NCBI GenBank assembly: GCA_943787985.1
Contig: CALSOO010000004.1
Location: 372,001 to 436,000, forward strand
From: an uncultured Paracoccaceae bacterium
GTDB taxonomy: Bacteria; Pseudomonadota; Alphaproteobacteria; Rhodobacterales; Rhodobacteraceae
Direction: 5' to 3'
Length of the DNA stretch: 64,000 bases
Of this stretch, positions 28,201-38,275 are shown in pieces. Each line of letters starts with the position of its first letter. Position 1 is the first letter of the stretch. Made by a program: the position numbers and the translations under genes. The notes under the pieces were generated by a model, which saw nothing but the letters and a program-made list of their open reading frames with translations, was not told the DNA's origin and ran no database searches.

Positions 28201-30610
28201 TCAGGACGGCAGCCCTGCCGTTGCCATCAACCGCGCGGCTTCTGCGGCCAACAGTTTTTCTTCAGCCATGCCTTTGACCGGTACGCGCCCGACTTCCAGA
28301 AACAACGGCGCGGCCAATGGGGTGACGCGATTCAGCTCGATCAAGTCGATGCGGGTGCCCACGCGGGCCACCATGTCTTCGATCCGCGAGAAATCAATCA
28401 ACCCTTTCATGGCCTCTTCGCGGGTGATCTGCATCATGACGTGGTCGGGGTCATATTTGTGCAGAGTGTCGTACAGAATGTCGGAGCTGAATGTCGCTTG
28501 CCGCCCTGATTTGCGCTGTTGGGGGGTGTTGCGCTGGATGAGCCCTGCAATGGTCGCACAGGCGCGGAATGTGCGTTTCATGACCGCATTGCCTGCCAGC
28601 CATGTCTCAAGCCCTGTGCGCAGGGCGTTGATTTCAAAAAGGGCGTTCGGATCGGTGATTTTGTCCAATCCCCAGATCAGCGTGGCGTAATCCGTGGCCA
28701 GAAACCCAAGCGGGTTCAACCCCAGCTCTTCCATCCGTTTGGTGAGCAAAAGCCCCAGCGTTTGCATCGCGTTGCGCCCTGCAAAGCCATAGATTGCAGT
28801 GTGCACGTGTCCGTCATGGGGAAAGCTCTCGATCAAGAGCCGCCCCGGTTCTGGCAGGCGCGACACTTTGCGTTGAAGGGCCAGCCAGTCCGCCGTGTGA
28901 GGCGGTAATTCGGGCCATGACGCCTGTTGGAATTTCTTAAGGATGCGTGCGCTCAATTGCGTGGAGGTGGCAAACTTCGTGCCCAGAAATGTAGCGATCT
29001 TGGGCTTTTTGCCTGCGTCGCGGGACACTTCGACTGTCAAATCGCGCAATCCCTCGTAGCGCACGATTTGACCGCCGATCAAAAATGTGTCCCCTTTGGA
29101 AAGCGTCGCGGCGAACCCTTCTTCGATCTCTCCCAAGGGTTTTCCCCCGCGTGCCCGCTTCATACGGACTTTGAGGGTGTCGGTGTCCTGAATGGTGCCG
29201 ATGTTCATGCGAATGTTGCGGCTTGCGCGGGGATCACGCAGTTGCCACAGCCCGTCCGGGCGTTGCAGCAAGCGTTGCCACTGATCATAAGCGCGCAATG
29301 CATAGCCCCCCGTTGCGCAAAACGTGAGGCAGTCGTCAAACTCGGCGCGTGTCAGGGTGCTGTAGGCGCCTGCGCCCGTCACTTCTGTGAACAATGCGTC
29401 TGCATCAAAAGGGCCGGCGCAGGCGGTGATCAGGATGTGCTGGCAGACGACATCGCGCGGACCTTTGCCCCTTGGTTCTCCGTCCAGTTCTCCGGCTTGC
29501 ACCGCTTGCAGCGCGGCGACACATTCGACGACTTCAAAGCGGTTGGCAGGCACCAGCAGTGCTTTTGAGGGGGCATTGTAGCGGTGATTGGCACGTCCGA
29601 TCCGTTGCACCAGCCGTTTGACGTTTTTTGGCGCGCCGATCTGGATCACCAGGTCCACGTCCCCCCAATCTATCCCGAGATCCAAAGACCCCGTACACAC
29701 AATCGCGCGCAAATCCCCGCGCACCATCGCCTGTTCGACCTTTTCGCGTTGTTGGCGATCAAGGGAGCCGTGGTGTATTCCGATGGGCAGCCCGTCGTCG
29801 TTGGCCAGCCAGATGTTGTGGAAGTACAGTTCGGCTTGGGCGCGGGTGTTGTGAAAAATCAGAGTGGTTTTATGTTTTTTGATTTCTTCAAGGACGGCGG
29901 GAATGGCGTATTTTCCACCGGAGCCAGACCACGGCGGAGCTTCCTGCGTGACCAGCATCCGGATGTCAGGGGCAGGGCCGGGGTCGGCGAGGAGGATGTC
30001 ACAAGGGTCAGGATGGCGGGCCAGCAAATGTGCGATGGCTTGCGGGTCCTCGACCGTTGCTGACAATCCGACGCGTTTGAGGTCGGGGCACAGGCTTTGC
30101 AGTCGCGCCAGAGCCAAGAACAACTGGTCCCCCCGTTTGCTTTCCGCCAGCGCGTGGATTTCATCGACAATCACCCGCTTGAGACCTTTGAACATGCGCG
30201 GTGCGTCCTCATAACTGGTCAGGAGGGCCAGAGATTTCAGGCGTGGTCAGCAAAATATGCGGGGGATCGGCGCGTTGCCGTTTTTTGCGGCTTTGTGGCG
30301 TGTCGCCGGTGCGATCCTCTATGCGGATGTTAAGGTTCATCTCTGCGACCGGCGTTGACAGGTTGCGTTTGATGTCAGAGGCGAGTGCTTTGAGCGGGGA
30401 AATATAGAGCGTGTGCAATCCGTCGTGTTCGGTTTGCGCGAGCTGCGCCAAGGTCGGCAAGAACCCGGCAAGTGTTTTGCCGCCACCTGTCGGCGCGATG
30501 AGCAAAAGCGCAGGATCTTCCGCACGGTCCAGCATTTGCTGCTGGTGGGGGTGGACGGTCCAGCCTTTGGAGGCGAACCAGTCGTGAAAGGATGGCGGGA
30601 GTTGGCTCAT
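28201..30610 (-). pseudogene. Ligase-associated Lhr-like DEXH helicase, one frameshift
   Basis: This large superfamily 2 helicase has about 803 codons from ATG 30610. The N-terminal part has HPHQQQML, Walker A APTGGGKTLAGF and LYISPLKALASD. The second part, read in another frame from about 30235 down, has the DEIHAL box, SATVEDPQ, HHGSLDRQQRE, the VQRIGRANHR motif VI and the Lhr C-terminal extension ending AARLMATAGLPS. The break sits in a TTT run at 30235-30237. Removing one T restores LTTPESLALLTSY, so this is probably a homopolymer error. It acts with pdeM in a ligase-associated repair module. Confidence 0.88.
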
Positions 30611-30678
30611 AAGCCATAGGTAACCCATGTAGAAGTCTTGGCCAGCCCCTCGTCTGCAGTGTTGAGGTTGTTGGCCCT

Positions 30679-31467
30679 TTAAGCGCGCGGTTTGAGAGAG
30701 CGGATGACCCGTTGGACGTGTTCGGGCAGGGTTGTGTCCGCGCCCTCTGGTGCCGCGTCGAGCGCGCTGGCCACGTCTTTGACAAGGATGCCCATCGTGT
30801 TGTCTTCGGACAGTCCGTCGCGCGCAAATTCGATTGTGTTGAAGCCGCTTGCGAACCAGTTTTGCCCTGAACTGGTGTGGATTAGCCTCAAAAGCGCGTT
30901 TTCGTCGATGCCGCTGGCGTCGGCCCAATCCAGAACCAGCCGCGTCATTGCGGTGTTGGAGGCGGCCAACAGGTTGTTGAGCACTTTGGCCTGCATGCCT
31001 GCCCCGAAATCACCCATGTGGTGCATGTGTTTCCCCATCGCGGCCAGCAAATGCTGCACTTCGTCAATATCGGCCTTGGTGCCACCCAACATGAAACTGA
31101 GGGACGCACGTTGCGCCGCGATTTGAGCGCCGGACATCGGGGCGTCGATCAGGGCGATGTGGTCGGGAATGCGCGCGCGCAAGGCTTTGACGTATTTGGG
31201 CGACAAGGTGGAACAGATCAGGATGCGGGCCAGTTTCGGACAGGTTTCCACAAAATTCTGTGCACCAAAAAGAACGTCTTCGGTTTGGGGTTGATCGCGG
31301 ACAACGGTGATGAGGGTTTCGAGGTCCGGTGCAAAGCGTGCACAGTCGGATGTGATCCAATCGGACCCTTTGTCTGCGACATCAAAACCTTTTGCACGGG
31401 CGCCCATGTTGCGCAGGCTCGCCAGCATTGGCTCGCCCATGCGCCCACATCCCGCGACACCGATCAT
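30679..31467 (-). CDS. NAD(P)-binding dehydrogenase of the 3-hydroxyisobutyrate dehydrogenase family
   Basis: From ATG 31467 the product is 262 residues. It has the N-terminal Rossmann loop GVAGCGRMGEPMLASL, the substrate-loop motif DAPMSGAQIAAQRASL and the catalytic lysine region AKVLNNLLAASNTAMT. This matches beta-hydroxyacid dehydrogenases (3-hydroxyisobutyrate, tartronate semialdehyde or glyoxylate reductase). The true substrate is unknown, and the length is slightly short for the family. The start overlaps the stop of the AAA ATPase gene by 4 bases, so it appears to be the last cistron of the Tad transcript. Confidence 0.8.
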   Translation of the reverse strand: MIGVAGCGRMGEPMLASLRNMGARAKGFDVADKGSDWITSDCARFAPDLETLITVVRDQPQTEDVLFGAQNFVETCPKLARILICSTLSPKYVKALRARIPDHIALIDAPMSGAQIAAQRASLSFMLGGTKADIDEVQHLLAAMGKHMHHMGDFGAGMQAKVLNNLLAASNTAMTRLVLDWADASGIDENALLRLIHTSSGQNWFASGFNTIEFARDGLSEDNTMGILVKDVASALDAAPEGADTTLPEHVQRVIRSLKPRA

Positions 31468-32777
31468 TTGACGATGTGCTCGTCTTTGACAAACATATTT
31501 GCCCACGCACGATCAATAAGTTCTGGGGTCATATGGTTTGGCTTCCCTTCAAACTCGCAAATCGCAATCATCTGGTCGATCAAAAAGATCGGCTGATAAT
31601 TGGCATAGGTGTTGTCGATCGTAGGGTATTTGACCTTAAGCAAGTGCACCAACGCTTTTTCACACAAGGGCATTGCGCGCTTGCGCGCGACCATTGCAAA
31701 GATCTTAAGGTAGTTTTCCTGATTTGGTCCATCGATTTTGATTTTGAAGAAAATCCGGCGCAGAACGGCCGTATCGAAGATCTCGTTCGGGTGGAAGTTT
31801 GTGGAGAAGATAACCAAAGTATCGAACGGCACTTCGAACTTTTCACCCGATTGCAGAGAGAGGATATCTTTGCTTTCCTCAAGCGGAACAATCCAGCGGT
31901 TCACCAAGGCTTGAGGCGGTTCTGCCTGGCGGCCAAGGTCATCCACGATGAAAATGCCACCGGTTGATTTCAGCTGCAAAGGGGCTTGGTATGTTTTGGC
32001 CGTCGGGTTGTAGACCAGATCGAGCATGTTCAAGGACAATTCCCCCCCGTGATGACGGTTGGACGTTCGCATTTCACGTATCTGGTGTCGAATTTACCAG
32101 AGGTGCGGCGCAGCGCGTTAGGGTCGTCGACTTCATCGGCGACAGCGTTGTGCACGATCGGATCATAGACCGTGATGACCTGTCCTGCGTATTCGATCGC
32201 GTGCGGCACGTAGACCATGTCGCCCAATGCGTCCCGGATCCCGTTAGAAATACTGGATTTTCCGTTGCCAGGAGGGCCGTACATCAGGATGGAGCGGCCG
32301 GCCGAAACCGCAGGCCCCAAGTTCCCGATCAGCGCCTCTGGCAAAACCAGATGGCCCATCGCCGTTTGTCAGCATGTGCGCGGGTGACCATGATGTTGCG
32401 GATGGACTGGCGTTTCACCTGCTCGCGGTAGACATCAAGGGGCACAGGCATCGCGCCGAAATACTCGGACTGGGCCAAGGCGTCCAAAGCGCGGGCTTTG
32501 CCGACGTCGGTCAACTGGTACCCCATCTCGTTGCCATTGTTGGCATTCAGGGTCCCTGTGGCCTCCAGAAGCCGTTGGTCGCGGGCCATGTCGATCAACT
32601 TCCTGGGTCACTTGCACCGGCAAACGCACCGCTGCGCGCAAGATCGGTGACCATGTCGATGTTTTTGCGGAACATCGTCTTGAGGAGGATGTCGCGCATC
32701 ATCACGACCGGCAGCTTCATCTCGTCGAATCCGCTTGGGGCAGGGGGCGCCATTACGGCAGTGGTCTGCATGTTCAT
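31464..32777 (-). pseudogene. MoxR-type AAA ATPase encoded at the end of the Tad locus, frameshifted
   Basis: Joined frames give about 437 residues, beginning MNMQTTAVMAPPAPSGFDEM. An N-terminal domain with a winged-helix look (LPVQVTQ, DMARDQRLLEATGTLN) precedes an AAA core. Walker A is LMYGPPGNGKSS, Walker B is GIFIVDDLGRQ (Asp-Asp instead of the usual Asp-Glu) and sensor 1 is LVIFSTNFHP. The lid region includes IFLIDQMIAICEFEGKPNHM. Such ATPases remodel protein complexes. Its place directly after cpaA suggests a role in pilus assembly or its control, which is inference. Frame changes occur near 32040, 32345 and 32600. Confidence 0.75.
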
Positions 32778-32800
32778 CTGGTCGGCCTCGAGCTAGTTGT

Positions 32801-33383
32801 CTACCATACAACTTGCACGATCATTGGGCCAACATTATGTCCAAGGCCGGTAATTAGGGGGGCAAAGGGGCGAAAGCAGCTGCCGAATGCAGTTCCAAGC
32901 CCTAGATAGATCGCCAATGTGCTGCCAAGCGCGAGGCCCATCGGGAATTTCTTGCCCAATTTGTCGTCCCAGCTGTTCCAATGCGGTGCGATTTTGCGAA
33001 GCGGGGTGTGTTTGGCGATGCGGTGCGTGGCCCATGCGCCAAGCAAAGTCGCCAGCAGCAATCGCCATCAACAGGCGCATGTCGCCCAATGCGATAAAGG
33101 GCGTGGCAGCGGCGATGAATTTGGCATCCCCCGCCCCCATCGCTCCGGCACCGTTCAGAACGATGCACACGATCAAGCACGACCACCATGTAGAGGATAT
33201 GCCACAAATAGGTTTCGAACGGCAGGGCGATCGGGCCGATCACCAAAAACACCAGCGCCAAAGCGATCACCGTCTGGTTGGTGATCCGCATTTCGCGCAT
33301 GTCGGTGAAGGCGGTGTAAAGGCACAAGTGGCAGCACGAACGGATAAAAACCAAAGCGCCGCATAAGCCGTGATCGCCAACAT
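32801..33383 (-). pseudogene. cpaA: Tad prepilin peptidase CpaA/TadV, frameshifted
   Basis: This A24 aspartic peptidase cleaves and matures Flp prepilins in the inner membrane. Spliced frames give about 194 residues starting MLAITAYAALWF. The first catalytic Asp is in YTAFTDMREMRITNQTV and the second in the GxGD motif GAMGAGDAKFIAAATPF. Several hydrophobic helices follow, and the C-terminus includes WDDKLGKKFPMGLALGS. The ATG overlaps the stop of the upstream TPR gene as TAATG. Three frame changes (near 33320, 33175 and 33060) resemble those in neighbouring genes. Confidence 0.8.
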
Positions 33384-34240
33384 TAGCCGTTGGACCCGTT
33401 GTTCGAGCGCCGTGAGGGAACGGACGGCGGCTTCAAAGTGCTGCGGATGCGTTTGGATCGCGTCGCGCAGCAGGCCTTTGCCGGTTTCCACATCCCCTTG
33501 TTTGATCGCCGACAAGGCCAGCGTGTGCAAAAGCTGTGCGCGTTCGTCTGGTCCATCGGAATGACGGGCAGGGTGTAATTCGCGTTGCGCGCCACGGGCC
33601 AGAACCAGGTTGTTCTTGGCGGTGAACAGCGTGCGGTCCTGGCGGATGGCATCGCCAAACAGGCGCTCGGCGGCTTTGAATTCACCGCGGGTCAGCTTGG
33701 AATAGCCCCAGTTGTTCATAAACCGCCGGGCGGGTCGTGAGGCCCACAGCTGTTTCATAAAAGCTGTCCGCCTTTGTCCATTCTTTGTTGCTGTCGGCGA
33801 CCATCGCTTCCAAACGGTAGCGTTTGAAGGTTTCATGTGTCGGGGGCACAGCGTCAAGTGTCTTTTCGGCCTTGGCCCAGTCGCCGGAGCGGATCAGCGC
33901 ATCTGCGTAATCCACACTGTCGTCTTGGGTGGCGTCGTCCATTTTCACAACGCGCCAAGGCGTGCCGGCTTCGGTGTAGCGTTTGGCGCGTACAAAGCTA
34001 ACGGCCAGACCGCGTTGAAATCGATCGCGTTCGGGGTCTTGGCTACGGTGCGGGTGAAGTAGGTCACGGCCTCGTTCGGGTCCGCGACCGTCAGCATCAC
34101 ATCGTTCAGGTTTGTTTCGTCCACGACGTTCACGTCCTGGAAGGCCCGTTCAACCGTATCATCAGCGCTTTTCTTGTCGCGCATGCGGATAGGCTCAATG
34201 CCCCGACCAAAAGGGCGGGAACCAAAATAGACTGGCGCAT
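33383..34240 (-). pseudogene. Tad-locus TPR lipoprotein (second TadD-like protein), frameshifted
   Basis: The ATG at 34240 opens a lipoprotein signal, MRQSILVPALLVGALSLSAC, whose lipobox is LSAC. After a frame change come tetratricopeptide-type repeats: DALIRSGDWAKAEKTLDAV, QLGLFQADPR-like units, NNWGYSKLTRGEFKAAERLF, LHTLALSAIKQGDVETGKGL and AIQTHPQHFEAA. The length is about 286 codons. TPR lipoproteins in Tad systems assist secretin assembly. Frame changes lie near 34190, 33950, 33700 and 33580, and the last ten codons are uncertain. The stop overlaps the cpaA start by one base. Confidence 0.7.
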
Positions 34241-34342
34241 TTTTGCGTCCTTTTACTGCTCTGCCTCTATGGTGTCGGACGGATCAAATAGTCACTACTG
34301 CCGCGCCGCACCAATTTATAGCTCTCGTTTTGTCCAGTAGTA

Positions 34343-34835
34343 TTAGCAGATTTTTCTGTTTTTGCGAGTGCTAAGCGTAAGATTCTCGCGGATTAGTGCA
34401 CTTTCGCCATTGTCGAGGGCAAAGGCCTTGCGGAAAACCTGCTGCGCTTCGGCTGTTTTGCCCTGTTCCATCAGCACAACACCCAGGTTGTTCCAGACTT
34501 CGGGCCATGCATCGCTTTTGGGCCGTAGCCCGTCTGAGCAAGGTTTCGGCCTGTCCAAGGCGCCCCAAACCAAGGTTGGCAGAGCCAAGGCCGGACAGGA
34601 TTTCGGCGTCCATGCCATTTTCAAGAGCGGCGCGAGTGAAGGCGCGGATGGCCAGTTCGTATTCACCAGCGGCGATCAGGCGGTGACCGACTTCGACTCC
34701 GTCCACGGCCTCTTTGGTGAGGTCCACGCCGGGCGCATAAGGCCCATTGTCAGACGCAGAAATGCCGCCCGTGTTACAGGCGGCAAGTCCGAAGAGTGCG
34801 GCGGCGGCGCAACTGCGCCACGCAAAACCTTTCAT
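34343..34835 (-). pseudogene. tadD: TadD-type TPR lipoprotein, one frameshift
   Basis: From ATG 34835 the product is about 163 residues. A lipoprotein signal MKGFAWRSCAAAALFGLAAC (lipobox LAAC) leads to TPR units AAGEYELAIRAFTRAALENG, LSGLGSANLGLGRLGQAETL and WNNLGVVLMEQGKTAEAQQ. TadD is thought to act as the pilotin-like factor for the CpaC secretin. A single frame change near 34515 breaks the frame between the second and third repeats. It lies just downstream of tadC, 4 bases away. Confidence 0.82.
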
Positions 34836-34839
34836 ATGG

Positions 34840-35826
34840 TCAGTTTCCTCCGCCCATATTCCCCAATTGAGTGATGCCGTGAACCGATGGTCCCACAAGG
34901 ATGATCAGCAACGGCGGCACCGTTAGCATCATTGTGGCAAGTGTCATTTTGGTTGGCAACTTGTTTGCGGCCTCTTCCGCTCGCATGACGCGTTTGTCAC
35001 GCATTTCACTCGCATAAACCCGCAACGCATCCGCGATAGAGGTACCAAAGGCAGCCGACTGTACCAAAACAGTCACAAAGCTGGCCACATCCTGGACCCC
35101 GCACCGTTCCCCCATGTCATTCAAGACCGTGGTTTTGTCTTTACCCGCCTTCATCTCATAGGCCACGACGTCGAATTCATCTGCCAACGCGGGGTAGGAG
35201 GCGCGCAATTCACGTGCAACCCGGACGATAGATTGCTCCAGCGATTGCCCCGCTTCGACGCAAACCAGCATCATGTCGAGACTGTCGGGAAAGCCAGCAG
35301 TGATCTGTTCCTTACGCTCTTCGACGCGGCGGGTGATCCAGTATTGCGGCAGGTAATATCCAGCCCCGCCGGGGCCAACTGTGTACATGATCATCTTTTG
35401 CGTCGAAACTTCGGCCCCGTCTATGTTCAGGTAGAAGGTGTAGTAGAACACACCGAGCCCCAGCCCCAAAAGCCCAAGGATCATCTGAGCGGCGTGAAAC
35501 ATCCGCACGGCGTCTTTGGACTGATAGCCCGCTTGACGCAGTTCCAGTTGGCGTTTGCTGAGTTCTGCAACGTCTTTTGGTTCCAGAAAGCTCGCAAAGC
35601 GGTCCAGTTGTTCGTTGTGTCCGCCTTGGCGCAGCTTTTCACGCGGAGCATCGCCGTTGCCGGAGGCTGTGCGTTTGAGCTTGTTCAGCGGATCTTCGGG
35701 CTGTCGCAGCATAAAGATGACCGTCAACAGAACCATGATGAGCCCCAAGACGCCAACGATTATGATCGGGCCGAGGGGGCCAAGAGCGCTTTGAATGGCA
35801 GCGTTCATATTGGTGAAGAGTTCCAT
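34840..35826 (-). CDS. tadC: Tad pilus inner-membrane platform protein TadC
   Basis: This 328-residue type II secretion F-domain protein has two N-terminal helices (LGPIIIVGVLGLIMVLLTVI and an inner one around LGLLGLGLGVFYYTFYL). The cytoplasmic T2SSF domain contains DSLDMMLVCVEAGQSLEQSI and FVTVLVQSAAFGTSIADALR, and C-terminal helices include TLATMMLTVPPLLIILVG. With TadB it forms the platform for the CpaF motor. Its frame is intact although its neighbours are broken. Confidence 0.92.
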   Translation of the reverse strand: MELFTNMNAAIQSALGPLGPIIIVGVLGLIMVLLTVIFMLRQPEDPLNKLKRTASGNGDAPREKLRQGGHNEQLDRFASFLEPKDVAELSKRQLELRQAGYQSKDAVRMFHAAQMILGLLGLGLGVFYYTFYLNIDGAEVSTQKMIMYTVGPGGAGYYLPQYWITRRVEERKEQITAGFPDSLDMMLVCVEAGQSLEQSIVRVARELRASYPALADEFDVVAYEMKAGKDKTTVLNDMGERCGVQDVASFVTVLVQSAAFGTSIADALRVYASEMRDKRVMRAEEAANKLPTKMTLATMMLTVPPLLIILVGPSVHGITQLGNMGGGN

Positions 35827-35839
35827 GCAGATTGGCTCC

Positions 35840-36798
35840 TTACACTTTGATGTTTGTGAGCACGCGCATCACGAGCAGGTTTGCGACAAGGAACAAACCA
35901 ACGGCAATACAGGCAGGGATAAACATCTCGTTGTCGCGCACCTCGTCGTAGTAATGCGGGTCGCCCAAGTTGATGACGATCAAAGCCATGATCGGGAAGC
36001 CGGACAGAAACTTACCTGACCACTTCGCCTCGGCGGTGATGGCTTTGACGCGGCGGAACAGGCGAAAGCGGGCGCGGATCACCTTGGCGAGACCCGCAAG
36101 GATTTCGGCAAGGTTACCACCTGATTGCTGCTGGATCGTCACGGCCACAGCCAAGAAAGCGCATATCCTGCATGTCCAACCGCTCGGCCATGTCTTTGAG
36201 TGCTTCACCCACATCGCGGCCATAAGCGGCCTCATCGGCAGATCACGCCAAATTCAGAGGCCAGCGGGTCTTGTACTTCCTTGGCAACGATCTGGATCGC
36301 GGAGACAAACGGATGTCCCACTCGCAGCGAGCGCACCATCAGCTCGACCGCGTCGGGCAATTGTTCTTCGATCAGTCCCATGCGCTTTCTGGCTTTGGTG
36401 AGACCCAGAAATAGACCGCACCAACGCCGATGCCGCAGACAGGGCAATCGCGGCGGGATCGGTTTCGGTGCCAATGGTCAGGCCGATAAACGCCACAACA
36501 GCAAACCACCCATCACCATCATCAGCTGCTGGGGCGTAAAGGCGATCGCCGCCTTTTGGGCTTTGTCGGCCAACAAGGAATAGAGCGGAATGGATTTCGC
36601 TTCATGTGCTGGCTGCATTTCCTTGCGCAGCTTGTCCAGAACTTCTTCGCGCGATCGCCTTTGTTCAGCATCTCGAGGCGGCGGTTGACGCGGCTGTTCA
36701 GGCTGATCGACTTGCCAAAGGCCACCAGATAGAGGCCTTCGACCAGCACAAGTACGCCGATAAAGATCAGGCCGTAAATAATGGGTTCTGCGACTCAT
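35840..36798 (-). pseudogene. tadB: Tad pilus inner-membrane platform protein TadB, frameshifted
   Basis: Spliced frames give about 320 residues. An N-terminal helix reads VAEPIIYGLIFIGVLVLVEG, followed by SLNSRVNRRLEMLNKGDR, LTIGTETDPAAIAL and the T2SSF domain. That domain includes LIEEQLPDAVELMVRSLRVG, VTIQQQSGGNLAEILAGL and the closing helices FIPACIAVGLFLVANLLVM. These are the standard TadB blocks. At least four frame changes (near 36790, 36490, 36410 and 36240) interrupt it. The proposed ATG is at 36798, 14 bases after the cpaF stop. Confidence 0.85.
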
Positions 36799-36811
36799 GG
36801 CGTATGGATCC

Positions 36812-38255
36812 TTATCTCGGCTGCGATGGTTCGTAGATGGCGGCGGGCAGATCATAGCCCCACATGCGGAAGCGTTCGGCAAAGTGGAGCGCACGCCCGT
36901 GGCGGTGAAATGCCCGATGATTTTGTTGTCGGGCGTCAGGCCGACGCGCTGGTAGCGGAAGATTTCCTGCATGGAGATCACGTCGCCTTCCATGCCGGTG
37001 ATTTCGGTGATCGACGTCATGCGGCGCGACCCGTCTTGCAAGGCGCGAGGCCTGCACGATCAGGTTCACAGCCGACGAAATCTGCGAGCGCACAGCCTTG
37101 AGCGGCATTTCGATCCCGGCCATCGCGATCATGTTTTCCAAACGGCGACACCATCGCGCGCGGAGTTGGCGTGGATCGTGGTCATGGACCCGTCGTGGCC
37201 GGTGTTCATGGCCTGAAGCATGTCGATAACTTCTTCGCCGCGCGTTTCCCCACGATGATGCGGTCGGGCGCATCCGCAGGGCGTTTTTCAAACAGTCGCG
37301 CGGGGATACTTCGCCTTTGCCTTCCACGTTGGGGGGCGGCTTTCCATCCGGCCCACGTGGGTCTGCTGCAGTTGAAGTTCGGCGGTGTCTTCGATGGTCA
37401 GGATGCGTTCGTCGTTGTCGATGAAACGATGACAGCGCGTTGAGCGTGGTTGTTTTACCAGAACCCGTACCGCCAGAGACGATAACGTTCAGGCGCGTCG
37501 CAACGGCGGCTTGCAAGATATGCGGCCATTTCTTCGGTAAATGCTCCGAAATTCACCAGATCGTCGATGCCCAGCTTGTCCTTTTTGAATTTACGGATGG
37601 AAACGAGCTGACCATCAACCGCAACTGGCGGCACCATTGCGTTGAAACGCGAGCCGTCTTGCAGCCGCGCATCCACGTAGGGGTTGGATTTCATCGACGC
37701 GACGACCAACGGCGGAAACGATCTTGTCGATGATCCGCAGCAGGTGCTTTTCGTCTTTGAACGTAACATCGGTCAGTTGCAGTTTACCGAGCGTTCCACA
37801 AAAATCTGCTGTGGGCCGTTGACCAGAATATCGTTGACGGTCTCGTCTTTGAGCAAGGTTTCGAGCGGGCCAAGGCCGGTGACTTCGTCATAAAGTTCTT
37901 GATTGAGCGTTTGCGGTCTTCGCGGTTCAGAACGATGCTTTTTCCTGCAGGTATTCGCTCGCGATGGACTTGATTTCCTGACGCAGGTCCTGTTCGCTCG
38001 CATGTTCCAAGCGGCGAGGTTCAGGTTGTCCAGACAGCGTGCGGTGCAATTCGAGTTTGATCTCGCCCATGCGCTCCTTGCGCTTGCGTTCCTTGTCCAT
38101 GGGCACGGCTTGTGCGACCTGGGTGTGGGACTTGCGTGCAACCGAGGCTGCCCGCAGATGTTTCAGCAGTTTTGGCATGGCCGCAACGACAGGATCGGCT
38201 TTTACGGCTCGATCTTGGGCTTATTGGACGTCGGTTTTTTGTACTTGGAAAACAT
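36812..38255 (-). pseudogene. cpaF: Tad secretion motor ATPase CpaF (TadA), frameshifted
   Basis: CpaF is the hexameric type IV secretion-superfamily ATPase that drives Flp pilus extension and retraction. Joined frames give about 480 residues. They start MFSKYKKPTSNKPKIEP and contain YDEVTGLGPLETLLKDETV, NDILVNGPQQIFVER, PYVDARLQDGSRFNAMVPP, Walker [17 protein letters not shown], the Asp box region, RMRPDRIIVGE remnants and [16 protein letters not shown] sequence. The tail is IIGHFTATGVR and YDLPAAIYEPSQPR. About eight frame changes occur, all with conserved sequence on both sides. Confidence 0.88.
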
Positions 38256-38275
38256 TGCTCTACCCCGGGGCGCGA

